Source: Arion vulgaris (taxonomy: Eukaryota > Mollusca > Gastropoda > Stylommatophora > Arionidae). From it: a stretch of 64,000 nucleotides of DNA. Positions 20,206-29,827 of the stretch are shown one piece after another. The notes below the pieces were generated by a model, which was not told the DNA's origin, did no database searches, and saw only the letters and a program-made list of their open reading frames with translations. The position numbers and the translations under genes are program-made. How positions within the stretch are numbered: the first letter of the stretch is position 1; each line of letters begins with the position of its first letter. The stretch covers positions 10,551,633 through 10,615,632 of the forward strand of contig CM036762.1 in assembly GCA_020796225.1 (NCBI GenBank), given 5' to 3'.

Positions 20206-20740
20206 TCATATCAAAACTTATATGTCTATAATGAAAGAATGGGGGTCAGCATACTTCAGAATGAGAACCTCTTATCCAATCTATTCAACTGCATCATCAT
20301 GACACATTCTTACAGCCCCATTAAAATTCCAGCTCATCGATTTATTCAGTTCAATTCCACCAGAAATCTCTCGTTACATACAGCGGCTCCTGGATGCATT
20401 ATTGTGCACCGATTCATTTCTTGCTTGACATTACAGTATAATAAAACTGTCGGTTTTCATTTAAGTCAAAAATCTTCTTACCTGGGAAAAAAAATCAAAA
20501 CTTGTTTTTTTATTTCAAACTTTAGCATTAATTTGGAGTCTTTTTTTTTTTTTTTAAATGAGATAAATACGTAGATATGCAATATAAATAGAGGTAGATG
20601 GACACATTAATATGCATGCAAAATGAGAGAACTGCAGGAAAATAGAAAATATCGCCGGACCTACTGTGCAAGTGCTCTGATATTACTATTTCCAGGAAAA
20701 TTAAACCCTTATGTTCTGGTTGGAATGATTTTTTTAAAAC
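20206..20740. other. Unassigned sequence
   Basis: AT-rich. Short TATA microsatellite at 20190-20205 and poly(T) near 20540. The open frame over 20128-20574 has no motif. Confidence 0.4.
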
Positions 20741-20744
20741 TTGT

Positions 20745-21220
20745 TCAGTTAGTTGTCCAATTAGTTATCCAGTTAGTTATCCAGTTAGTTATCCAGTTAG
20801 TTATCCAGTTAGTTTGTACGTTCTGTACCCTGTTAGTTATCCAGTTAGTTATCCAGTTAGTTTTTACTCGTACGTTCTGTACCCAGTTAGTTATCCAGTT
20901 AGTTATCCAGTTAGTTTTTACTCGTACATTCTGTACCCAGTTAGTTATCCAGTTAGTTATCCAGTTAGTTTTTACGTTCTGTACCCTGTTAGTTATCCAG
21001 TTAGTTGTCCAATTAGTTATCCAGTTAGCTATCCAGTTAGTTTTTACGTTCTGTACTCTGTTAGTTATCCAGTTCGATTTCCAGTCAATTATTCATTTAA
21101 TTATCCAGCCAGTTTCCAGCTAACTTTCCAGTTAGCTACCCAGTTAACATCCATGCTATGTTTCCAGTTAGTCCTCCAGTTAACTTCCCAGCTAGTTATC
21201 CAGTTACCCAATTAGTTACA
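20745..21220. repeat. Minisatellite, 12-bp unit CAGTTAGTTATC with higher-order structure
   Basis: Many CAGTTAGTTATC units grouped in blocks separated by TTTTTACGTTCTGTACCCTG-like spacers (five spacers). Frames are open in two phases (Q-L-V-I or Y-P-V-S repeats). Units decay to the right. Confidence 0.94.
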
Positions 21221-22280
21221 CAGTTTTAAAAACGGTGATTGGTCTATGATGTTCTTGCATGGCTTAACGACTGCATCTTTCTTCTTTTCGTAGAATGTCC
21301 TTTGCAAAACGTGACTGTCTTCACAGTCTGCCTATGACAGATTGTCTATCTCCCTCTGACAGACTGTCTATCTCAATTTAGTTCCCTCTCCTCCTTCATC
21401 GTTATGTTCAAGGTTTCTTTACTGTTACCACCCTAGTCTTGGATCATCGTTATGTTCAAGGTTTCTTTAATGTACTGTTACCACCCTAGTCTTGGACATT
21501 TTCTATATCGTCTTCCAGGAATGATGTCCTCCAGTATTAATGCTTCTTAGTACTTTCTCATCTCATGCCTTGTAATCTATATGTGCATTTGCTTCATATA
21601 TATAATTTATATTTTCACTTGATTGTATATTGTTTCTCTTCTTTTCCACTTCTAGTTTTGTATTGCACTCATTTCGTTATTCGTTTTTATTCCCAGATTT
21701 TCATTAGAAAAATTTGCATGTTTCCGTTATCGTTCATTTGTAAGTGTTCTCTATAATTCGTCACTCCTGTTGTGTCGTTTGCTTGATAAAGGCCTTTTGG
21801 TCGGAACGTTGCTGTTTATCGTCACTGTTTCTGTATTTTGTAAAACTATAGTACTTTGTTTGTACGTGTTTCGCTATTTACTAAGTTTTACTGCAGTCTT
21901 CCCCCTATTTCGATATTCCTCCAGTATTGCACTCTCCAAACCATTGCGATGTTTACTGTGACCAAAATATTTTAATTTCCAAGACATTTTGTTGTTTATG
22001 AGCCAATGCTCTTCGATGTTCACATTTTACAGGAAGTCTATCTTTCTCTTTTTCCTTTGTACAGGACGCACTAAGAGCTTTTCTTTGGTACTTTGTTTCA
22101 AAGATTCGATTGTGTTTTTGAAAGTTCGTGTTTAATGTATCCTAACGACAGACTTATGTTTCAGTTTCATTTATCATTTCCTTTGAAACCCAAAATGTGT
22201 CCAGTTTCAAACCGAACATTTCCTTCCTTCTCAGCGAAGACTGGGTCAGTCCCACCGTTGTTTAACTTAACCTATACCAT
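21221..22280. other. Largely unassigned; short duplication and repeat-J fragment
   Basis: ATCGTTATGTTCAAGGTTTC..CCACCCTAGTCTTGGA is duplicated at 21398-21445 and 21446-21498. 21765-21900 (GCTTGATAAAGGCCTTTTGG, CGGAACGTTGC, TTTTACTGCAGTC) is one arm of the repeat that forms the inverted pair at 24392-24718. Confidence 0.5.
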
Positions 22281-22282
22281 GA

Positions 22283-22745
22283 ATCAGGTGTCTATGTAGC
22301 TAAGTGGCTAAACCTTTGCCTTGCATTCCAAAAATGTTTGGTTGTAATTCGAACCTTTTTATTCACGAGTGTATTTTCTTCAGCGACATCTAGGACTGTT
22401 GCCGGAGTTATGGAGTTCATGCTTCGTGCAATACTCTCGTCATGTGGCGTGCTATTTCTGGAAGAGATACCGAGCCATATGGGATTTTTTTTTCCCGATC
22501 TAGAAGCACTTTTTCAGCTCTTCGGCTCGGTGTCATGGACATCGTAACCCTTCGGTTCGGTGCCACGAAAACCGTAAATCTGGGGAATCTGTGGTTTTTC
22601 TGCCATCCCGCGGAATTGAACCCGCACACACAGAGGGATAGTCACCCGTAGTCCAACGCGCTACGAACAAGCTGGGCAGACGGGCAGCCATATGGGATAA
22701 AACCCGGTGCAATGAAGTCAAACCCTTTAAACCCTTTTAGACATA
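22283..22745 (+). mobile_element. SINE-B copy interrupted by SINE-A
   Basis: The B head (TGTAGCTAAGTGGCTAAACC) and body run to CGAGCCATATGGGAT at 22485 and resume after the insert as CCATATGGGATAAAACCCGG. Without the insert it is a standard SINE-B. Confidence 0.92.
22486..22685 (-). mobile_element. SINE-A nested in SINE-B
   Basis: A full minus-strand SINE-A with its poly(A) at 22486. It is flanked by a perfect 13-bp duplication AGCCATATGGGAT (22473-22485, 22686-22698) made from the host SINE-B, so SINE-A moved after SINE-B. Confidence 0.96.
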
Positions 22746-22884
22746 CCATTAACACCTATAGTGTCGTTCAAATGTGAGCCAATCAAACGGTCACTAAAGT
22801 GGTTGTTTGATATTATTTCACTTTGTATTAAATCTTTCAAGTTTGAATCGTAGCTACTAATAGTAAAATAAAGATATATAAATA

Positions 22885-23385
22885 GTATCATCATCAAATA
22901 ACTTGTCCTGGGCAGAACATTGCCACCCTAACAGTCCTTCGAAATTTCTTTTCCTCATAGGTGAGTCCCGCCTCTGCAACTGTCATGCTCAAATCATCAG
23001 TTACATCCCGAATCCATCATCACCTTGGTCTTCCTCTTCTCCACTTTGCCGGAATGCTTCCTTCTATAATGTTCTTCTCCAGCCCTTCGTGTCTCTTTAA
23101 ATGTTCCAAATACTTCAACTTTATCATTCTTACTTAGTAGCAGTAGCCAGTTTTCTTTTAATTTGATTTCTTTCTAGGTATTTCTATTTCTTCTGTCCTC
23201 TGCCGGAGAACTCTTCTGCTACACTTATATTCAAAAGTACATATATATATTTCTTTTGCCTTGTTAAATGTCCATGCTTTACACCTATACGTCACCAAAA
23301 ACTGTTCACATTGATGAGATCTCTTCTGCAAACAACGTACACACATAACGACTTTGTGTGATAAGAATTCTTGTGTCCTTAAACT
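22885..23385 (-). mobile_element. LINE-X fragment with (GAT)n tail
   Basis: The minus strand reads YRCKAWTFNKAKEIYICTFE, RRVLRQRTEEIE, then MIKLKYLEHLKRHEGLEKNI, IEGSIPAKWRRGRPR and EKKFRRTVRVAMFCPGQ. It ends in ATGATGAT. Same family as 33450-33840. Confidence 0.84.
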
Positions 23386-23639
23386 AATTTTGTAAGAACT
23401 TAGCAATATTAATGGTATAGAAAGAGTTAAAGGAATCATTACAAAAGGTCAAATACACGTCTAATGATATCAATAAGTGTTTAAGGAGCATAATACACGC
23501 ATGAGCAATAATGTACTTACTTTTAGCTGTCAGGATCTGTTAATATTGAAAATACACGCTATACTTCTAATTAGAATCGATATCTCTGCACACAGGGCAC
23601 CCCACAAGTGAACAACCCATCTTAACTAAAAGTGTCAGC

Positions 23640-23885
23640 GAAAGAGAGCGTAGACAGTTATATTAATTTCTTCCAACTTAGAAAGTTACAATACCAAATT
23701 TCTACCGAGCATTCTACGGAAAGTATTGTATTTAAAGAGGTTCAATATAACATGCATACATCTTATTATTCAACAAGAGAGTATGAGCACCATCATTCAA
23801 AAGAGAAGCTGGAGATATATCAGACACGTGACACGCATGGCGACTGTCACAAAAACTATGCTGAGATGGTCACCTGAGGATATTA
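23640..23885 (+). mobile_element. Decayed LINE C-terminal scrap
   Basis: RSWRYIRHVTRMATVTKTML, RWSPED near 23810-23880 resembles the R-W-R-Y-I-G-H-V-x-R-M...L-x-W-x-P-E-G block of LINE ORF tails. Upstream 100 bp are unclear. Confidence 0.45.
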
Positions 23886-24390
23886 AAGTATTCTTGGTAT
23901 TGAAATATACTTTTTAAATAGCATTTTATTTTTGCTAAACATTTTCTAAATGTTTTCATATTTTTTATCATGTTGAATAACCTTTAGTAAACTGTTAATA
24001 TTTAATTGTTACAATTGTTTATATTTCAAACATTTTTACATGAACTGCAGTTAAATATTTATTATATATGACTAAATTAAGAATATACATTTGTATTTTG
24101 ATATTAGATATTGTATCAGCATCTTTACTCGTACGGATCCCAGGATCTAGTATTGGTATAAAAACATAAAGACAAAGGCAGAAGTGTGTAGTACTAGCAA
24201 AGTCAATATGCAACCCAATTTTGTAAAAGAGTAAAGCAAAAGATCATATGAATAAACTAATTAGTTTTCCTTTAAGTAGATGTAACTGAGAGATGGTTAT
24301 TACTTCTCTCTGCTTGCTATTTACGCTAGGTTTATCCTTCTTTATTTTAATAAAATAATTAATAGCCATCATACACAGTGCTACATATTT
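23886..24390. other. Unassigned AT-rich sequence
   Basis: No repeats or frames of note. Confidence 0.45.
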
Positions 24391-24391
24391 T

Positions 24392-24718
24392 CAAAACACG
24401 TAATCATAAAGTACTGTAGTTTTACAAATTACAAAACAATGACAAAATACAGCAACGTTTCGACCAAAAGGCCTTTATCAAACAAAGGAACAACAGGAGT
24501 GACAAATTTAAAAAAACAAATGGACGACTAAATACAAAAGTTTCTAATGGAGCATCGTTTCTAATGGATTAGAAACGTTTGTATTTAGTCGTCCATTTTT
24601 TTTTTAATTTGTCACTCCTGTTGTTAGTTTGCTTGATAAAGGCCTTGGTCGAAACGTTGCTTATTTTGCCATTTTTGTAATTTGTAAAACTACAGTACTT
24701 TTGTGATTACGTGTTTTG
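24392..24718. repeat. Large imperfect inverted repeat, arms about 150 bp
   Basis: CAAAACACGTAATCA...AAGTACTGTAGTTTTACAAA on the left pairs with TTTGTAAAACTACAGTACTT...TGATTACGTGTTTTG on the right, with a short unpaired centre near 24543-24572. The arms contain GATAAAGGCC and CGAAACGTTGC and match repeat-J at 21765-21900. Probably two head-to-head copies of a dispersed repeat. Confidence 0.87.
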
Positions 24719-24784
24719 TCAATCAAATAGTTTTACTGCAGTCTCATCTGTTTTGTACATATTTTCACCACGCTTAACATTGAG

Positions 24785-24905
24785 GACACTTTCCGGTGCT
24801 ACAGAGTTCGTGCACTGTCCCTGAGATATTTCTCCGTAAAAATGAAATCGGATCACATGGTTATTTACTGAATTGAAATAATGGTCATATCAATCAAATA
24901 ATCAA
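24785..24905 (+). mobile_element. SINE-E copy
   Basis: CCGGTGCTACAGAGTTCGTG, GAGATATTTCTCCGTAA, GATCGGATCACATGGTTATT and ATCAATCAAATAATCA tail. Confidence 0.78.
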
Positions 24906-25250
24906 TATATAGATAATTATAATAGTATAATATAACCAATAACCACATCTGTGAAGCGTCAAGAAATTGTGCTATTCTCAATTCTACATCAATATTAATA
25001 ATCTAGCCAGGAAGTATAGAACAATCACATCATCGGAACAAACAAATAAACCTGTGTAGTTTGCAAAAATGCAAATGGTTTTACTTTCACATGTTGACAA
25101 CGTGAACTTGCTAGGTGGCCATATTGTGTACTGAACAAAATGGGAACTGTTGGACGATAGATACATCGTAATGCGTTCAGGAAAAGAAATGCTGAATCGG
25201 GAATACCACACGGGTGCGTGAAAATAAGCGTGCAAATATGCTGTCTTTAA
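24906..25250. other. Unassigned sequence
   Basis: No recognised element; open frames lack motifs. Confidence 0.4.
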
Positions 25251-25254
25251 AAGC

Positions 25255-25395
25255 AGATTTTTGTTTTGATTGATGGTAACATCATCATTGCACTTCGGTG
25301 AATAACCATTTGTGCTCCGATCTCTTTCTTACACAGGAAGATCACAAGCAGTGAACAAACTCCGTAGCACCGGCGAGGGTCTCCGATGTAATTTG
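25255..25395 (-). mobile_element. SINE-E copy
   Basis: The plus strand shows TGATTGATGG, GCACTTCGGTGAATAACCAT, TGTGCTCCGATCTCTTTCTT and CCGTAGCACCGG, the reverse of the family consensus. Confidence 0.8.
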
Positions 25396-25744
25396 GGATC
25401 TGTGAGACTATAAGGTCGGAATACTGGACATGCCAGTTAAAAGCACAAGTGGAAACTCCTAGTTTAACATTCAAAGAGAAACAAATTGAGGCAGTAAAAA
25501 AAAATATTTCTTGTTGCCAGCTCTAAAAACAATATCAAAATTAAATATGGATATGTGAGAAGGTTCTGTCCAGAACTCTGTCAAAAGTGGAAACAGTGGA
25601 TACTAAATCACATACCTCAACGGTTCTTACAGTTATATTACAGTTGTTATTTCTGTCACTCAGTAGATGCTTCAGAAGATAAAAATGGCAGGTTGGTGGA
25701 TGTCGTCTATGTAGGTTATCTAACCTACTAGACACACGTTAATC

Positions 25745-25935
25745 TACTGCCCTGGGCAACGAGAGAGCGGACAGGCTTGCATCGATAGCTTCGATTGTTG
25801 GGCAGTTTAGAGTGGATAAGAGAGATATTCTTCGGCCTCTTGGCGACCTACTGTTAGATGATGATACTAAAATTGAAGTTGAATTAATCCAGCCATTTGA
25901 GGAATTACACGTTGTACAAGTACAGCTGGAAGATT
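25745..25935 (+). mobile_element. LINE RNase H domain fragment
   Basis: TALGNERADRLASIASIVGQ followed by FRVDKRDILRPLGDLLLDDD. G-N-E-x-A-D-x-L-A-S is the last catalytic Asp block of RNase H domains found in several LINE groups. Only this end survives. Confidence 0.75.
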
Positions 25936-26425
25936 GAGTTTCAGAGAGAGAGAGAGGAGTGTATTTAACCAGCTGTCCACATGAGCCACCAGTATGCATA
26001 CACTTCGAGGTCTGTTGAGGGACACTGAGCTCCAATGGGTCTGTCCGGAGTGTTGTTGCAGCAGTTCGATAACCAATAACCAATAAGAAGAAACACGCCC
26101 TTTCAATCTAAAGAATTATTCACCCCCGTCCTCTACTTTCCCTCGGTAATATAAATTCTATATTATATCAGCTTGCGCATGAACATTAAGTAATTTATAG
26201 ACGGTTTTCAACATGTGTAAGTATCTGGCCCTGTGCATCCTTAAATGTTTTAGGTCCGCAATAAAAACATGAAATCACTGTATTTGGTTATTGGTTACTA
26301 AACTCACGTCATTGCACTCTGGGCAGAACCATATGTGCTTAGTCTCCGCCACCAGATATTGTAGAGTAAAGAAATAACTATAGAAAGACTTACTATCTAA
26401 AGTATGATCTACTAAAAGGAAACTG
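25936..26425. other. Unassigned sequence
   Basis: Includes a short GA run at 25945-25960. No recognised motif. Confidence 0.35.
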
Positions 26426-26429
26426 ATGG

Positions 26430-26880
26430 CGTGACTTTTTTTTTTATTACGCCCGTTGTGAATTCAGGTTAGTCATGGCGCTTAATATAGCGTATATGGC
26501 TGATGATTTTTGCGTAAAGGATTGCTGTTCTTACAACCAGTGTCCCTCGCTATTCAAGCGAGCCATAATCCGACTTAAAAGGTACTTGTAATTTAGATTC
26601 CCAAGTAAGTGCTCAGAGTTTCCTGTAATCCAACTACACATGTGTCATCATCATCCTGTAATCCAACTACACATGTGTCATCATCATCTGTAATCCAACT
26701 ACAATGTCATCATCATCATGTAATCCAACTACACATGTGTCATCATCATCATGTAATCCAACTACACATGTGTCATCATCATCATGTAATCCAACTACAC
26801 ATGTGTGCATACTGAAAATGTTTACCCTAAGCTGGACTCGAATCACGGAATTTCTTCACTATCGTCGACATCTCTAGTTC
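26430..26880 (-). mobile_element. SINE-H copy split by a minisatellite
   Basis: Poly(T)/ATTACGCCCGTTGTGAATTCAGG, then GCGCTTAATATAGCG, CCCTCGCTATTCAAGCG and AAAGGTACTTGTAATTTAGAT. It resumes after the array as TTTACCCTAAGCTGGACTCG. Reverse of the copy at 17368. Confidence 0.8.
26620..26812. repeat. Minisatellite, about 33-bp unit, 6 copies, inside SINE-H
   Basis: Copies of CCTGTAATCCAACTACACAT + GTGTCATCATCAT. The SINE-H at 38.9 kb has the corresponding CCTGTAGTTTAACCACTTAC..GTGTGCA only once, so the array is a local expansion of SINE-H sequence. Confidence 0.92.
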
Positions 26881-26884
26881 GAGA

Positions 26885-27008
26885 GCTGCAGCTCTTCCTG
26901 CGTAAGAAAGACATCGGGACACACATGGTTACTCTCTCAAGTGCAATAATGATGATCTTATCAAACAATCAATAATAATGATGATCTTATCAAACAATCA
27001 ATCAATAT
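26885..27008 (+). mobile_element. SINE-E 3' fragment
   Basis: GCTGCAGCTCTTCCTGCGTA, AAGACATCGGGACACACATG, GTTACTCTCTCAAGTGCAAT and an ATCAATAATAATG/ATCAATCAATA tail with a short internal duplication. Confidence 0.65.
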
Positions 27009-27089
27009 AGATTACCATAAATATACAGATAATTTCAATCTCATTACTTTCACAAATCAATAACAAAATTTTTTATAACCGATACGTCA

Positions 27090-27258
27090 TCCTTTATAAC
27101 ATTTAATCCTTCGAGTAAACTTTACAAAGATCAAAGTAATACATCCTTCGAGTAAACTTTACAAAGATCAAAGTAATACATCCTTCGAGTAAACTTTACA
27201 AAGATCAAAGTAATACATCCTTCGAGTAAACTTTACAAAGATCAAAGTAATACATTTC
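27090..27258. repeat. Minisatellite, 37-bp unit, 4 copies
   Basis: Perfect or near-perfect copies of ATCCTTCGAGTAAACTTTAC + AAAGATCAAAGTAATAC. Confidence 0.97.
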
Positions 27259-27314
27259 ACAAAGAACGTTGTAGTTACTGAAGCAAACTAGAGTCACGGT
27301 TGGTAGTTACATCT

Positions 27315-27795
27315 TAATAATAATAATTCCTCTCGTACCATTATACGTTACATAGGGCTTTCAAGTAATTTCTCCATATCGCTCTGTTCATGCTAAATCT
27401 CCTCCATGGAATTGATTCCTACATTTCTTGCCTCTCTCAACAAAGTTTTGTTTCAGGGTTCCTCTAGGGCATCTCTCTTTCTTGAACCGTTGCCTCGCTT
27501 TTTCCGATCCAGAAGCACTTGAGTTTTCAGCTCTTCGGCTCGGTGTCATGGACATCGTAATCCTTCGGTTCGGTGCCACGAACACCTTAAATCTGGAGAA
27601 CCTGTGGCTTTTCTGCCAACCCGCGGAATTGAACCGTACTCACAGGGAGCTTGACACCCGTCGTCCAACGCGTTACGAACACGCTTGGCAGGAGGGCGTT
27701 GCCTCACTTCAATGCCTGTATTGGTATTATTTAATCATTTCTTCTCAAGTTATGCTCCAACATATATCTATCTTCTCCTTTTTTATAACAGTTGT
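27315..27795 (-). mobile_element. LINE-Z fragment interrupted by SINE-A
   Basis: Left part on the minus strand: RCPRGTLKQNFVERGKKCRN, QFHGGDLA. Right part: the RR-K-E-K-x-D-I-C-W-S-like block that also occurs at 36600-36680. The two halves join through the insertion duplication. Confidence 0.8.
27497..27696 (-). mobile_element. SINE-A nested in LINE-Z
   Basis: A full copy flanked by CGTTGCCTC (27488-27496, 27697-27705). The duplication lies in the LINE segment AGGCAAAGGGTTCAAG, seen uninterrupted at 46772-46787. Confidence 0.93.
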
Positions 27796-27944
27796 TACTA
27801 GTGGTATCGCCTGAGTGGTTACCGGGGCCCAAATTTGGGGTGTAAAGAATAGAACCACTGTTACCTGTCACGTATATCACAAGAGGTGACTAAGGAGGTT
27901 TGGCTGAAATCGGATGCACGTGTCCTAAACGTGTTATGTTATGT

Positions 27945-28218
27945 TATGTTATGCGATCGACGTCACGGCACATTGGGCATTCCCATTCGTGCTCTGTCCT
28001 CCGCTGCAGCAGCCATCCTAAAGTCCATTTGCTCACCGTACCCATGAGAAGTTGATTACTATATCTTCTTTCTCTACCACGAAGACGACACTGTCTGGCA
28101 TGTCCACACTTAACGCCTAATTCTCGAACTCGTTCCAGTGCCTGAGACATGCCCATGTCACATAATTGAGAGCGTACCGCATTGTATACGTTGCACATTG
28201 GTTTGGTAGGCCCCTAAA
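27945..28218 (-). mobile_element. ORF-K retroelement insert with (CATAA)n tail
   Basis: Flanked by CCTAAACGTG on both sides, a 10-bp duplication; on the minus strand it ends in three to four CATAA units. The minus frame starts PTKPMCNVYNAVRSQLCDMG and continues ELGVKCGHARQCRLRGRERR, then LLMGTVSKWTLGWLLQRRTE and HEWECPMCRDVDR. C-P-M-C may be half a zinc site. The family is unknown to me. Its 5' end is homologous to SINE-D itself. Confidence 0.72.
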
Positions 28219-28272
28219 CGTGTAGAAGTCTTATGTGTTTAGGGGCCTACCAAACCAATGTGCAACGTATAC
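28184..28272. repeat. Perfect 36-bp inverted repeat, 17-bp loop
   Basis: Left arm 28184-28219 (GTATACGTTGCACATTGGTT...) is the exact reverse complement of 28237-28272. It arose because the minus-oriented insert carries SINE-D-like sequence at its 5' end next to the host SINE-D. Confidence 0.97.
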
Positions 28273-28399
28273 ACGTTCTTGGCAAAGATCAAACATATCA
28301 CAAAGAGTGATTCAAATTGGTGGTAAAGAAAGAACGCAAAGAAGAAGAAGAAGAAACAATCAACAGAAACGTGTACATGAAATATTGATCTCTAGCGTC

Positions 28400-28880
28400 C
28401 TTAACCAACTAAACAAAATATCGAAATAAAAAACAATGTGCAAACATATCCAACTCCAACATAATATTTTTGCCAACATGCTTGCTTCCTTATCACACTC
28501 AGCAGCATCGCGGAGTATAGGGCCTTAACAGTTGTACGCCACTTTCCAGTTTTCTCCGTCCGTTTTCTGTTTGGTTTCCTATGATATCTCAGCATTCTTA
28601 TTTTCCTGAAGTGGACTCTTGTCTTCAGGTCTGTTTGTGGTGTCACTTTTTCGATTCGCTTGCGATTTCCACTCAAGTGGTTGTCTAGTGACATCCGACT
28701 GTATTTTCCGCAGGATATACTTGATCATTCTCTATTTTCTACTCCTGACCCGGGTCATCATGGGCCACTGTCCTGTCCTTATGCACAGGACTGTATTTGT
28801 GACGCTGTCATATCATCTCAGCCTGAGAATCCGCCGAAGACATCTGGTGACAAAGGTTTGAATCTTATTTGTATTTAACT
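28400..28880 (-). mobile_element. Decayed LINE 3' end, low support
   Basis: Minus-strand phrases KTRVHFRKIRMLRYHRKPNR and GKWRTTVKALYSAMLLSVI resemble the W-R-T-T-V-E-A-L-C end of LINE ORFs. The rest is too degraded to place. Confidence 0.35.
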
Positions 28881-28889
28881 TGGTGATTC

Positions 28890-29110
28890 GCCATGGCGTC
28901 TGTGGCTTAGGGGATAGGGACTTGGTCTATTAACCCCGACGTTCTGCGTTCGAATCACGCTGCGGACAGTTTGGTTGCAAATCGTTTCGCGTGGATTTTT
29001 ACAAAAGGACGATGGCATCACCCGTTCAGAAAGCAATTGCAAACTATTGAACGTAATAATGTCTAGAAAAATCACAAACAGCGTTAAAAGCTGGAGTTGA
29101 TTCGGAAAGG
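28890..29110 (+). mobile_element. SINE-F copy, second subfamily
   Basis: GTCTGTGGCTTAGGGGATAG, box B TGCGTTCGAATCACG, GTGGATTTTTACAAAAGGAC, then GAAAAATCACAAACAGCGTT. The reverse copy at 42530-42765 shares the extended 3' end with CAGCGTTAAAAGCTGG. Confidence 0.85.
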
Positions 29111-29345
29111 CCTGTAAAGAATATGCAATTAACTTTTAACAACAAGACAGGTTTCACATCTAACTTGAATATTCTGAGCTTTGTTTTAGTCGAAATTGCT
29201 GTAAGTGCTAATATATAACGATGACAGCAAGAAAGTAAAAAAAGAAAGCTCACATTATAATAATTATACTGCATTTGATAAACAAACGTTTGTTTTTGAC
29301 TGAGAATGCTACACTACAAACAAATAAATAAGAGAAGACAACAAA

Positions 29346-29516
29346 AGAACAATCAGTGGCGGCTCGTGATCATTTTTGTTGGTGGAGCCGGATAAACATT
29401 TTCGGAAAAATCATGGTTTTGGTTTAAGTTATATATTAGTATTTACATTTCAATTATACATGATTTTTTGGGCCGGCCCCATTGGCCTTTAATGACGAGC
29501 CGCCACGGAGAACAAT
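29346..29516. mobile_element. hAT-type MITE, 155 bp, with perfect 8-bp TSD
   Basis: Element 29354-29508 begins CAGTGGCGGCTCGT and ends ACGAGCCGCCACGG, flanked by AGAACAAT (29346-29353, 29509-29516). It is the same family as 14872-15037 in reverse orientation, with one change in the terminal CAGTG. Confidence 0.93.
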
Positions 29517-29604
29517 ATAAGATAAATAAAGTAAACATACATTGTGTATGTGCTGCAAATAAACAGCAACATACCTTCTCTATAATCACTTGAACCATAC
29601 ACAA

Positions 29605-29781
29605 GCCCGCGTGCCCAGCGTGTTCGTAGCGCGTTGGACTACGGGTGACTAGTCCTCTGTAAGTGCGGGTTCAACTCCGCGGAATGGCAGAAAAGCTACA
29701 GGTTCCCTAGATTTACGGTGTTCGTGGCACCGAGCCGAAGAGCTTTCAGCCCAAGTGCTTCTGGATCGGAAAAAAAAATAC
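29605..29781 (+). mobile_element. SINE-A copy with only one 30-bp body unit
   Basis: Head GCCCAGCGTGTTCGTAGCGC, box B GCGGGTTCAACTCCG, then a single GTGTTCGTGGCACCGAGCCG block and poly(A). Flanking duplication CCATACACAA (29595-29604, 29782-29791). Confidence 0.94.
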
Positions 29782-29827
29782 CCATACACAAAGAATGGTA
29801 TTACGGATAGAGATGAAGAAGAAAGGA

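Larger units (their letters stand above)
27806..28352 (+). mobile_element. SINE-D copy split by an ORF-K insertion
   Basis: The 5' half (GAGTGGTTACCGGGGCCC, GTGACTAAGGAGGTTTGGCT, CCTAAACGTG) and 3' half (TAGAAGTCTTATGTGTTTAG, GGTAAAGAAAGAACGCAAAG, GAAGAAGAAG) are separated by 27945-28218. SINE-D shares the GTAAGAGGCGACTAAGG core and (GAA)n tail with SINE-C. Confidence 0.88.

Noticed and set aside
20623..21215. Secreted repetitive protein over the CAGTTAGTTATC array
   Set aside because: Two overlapping frames are equally open because the unit is 12 bp; the units decay without regard to frame.
22533..22721. Short ORFs recurring with the phrase VTMSMAPSRR or similar
   Set aside because: They are translations of SINE-A bodies and recur at every copy.
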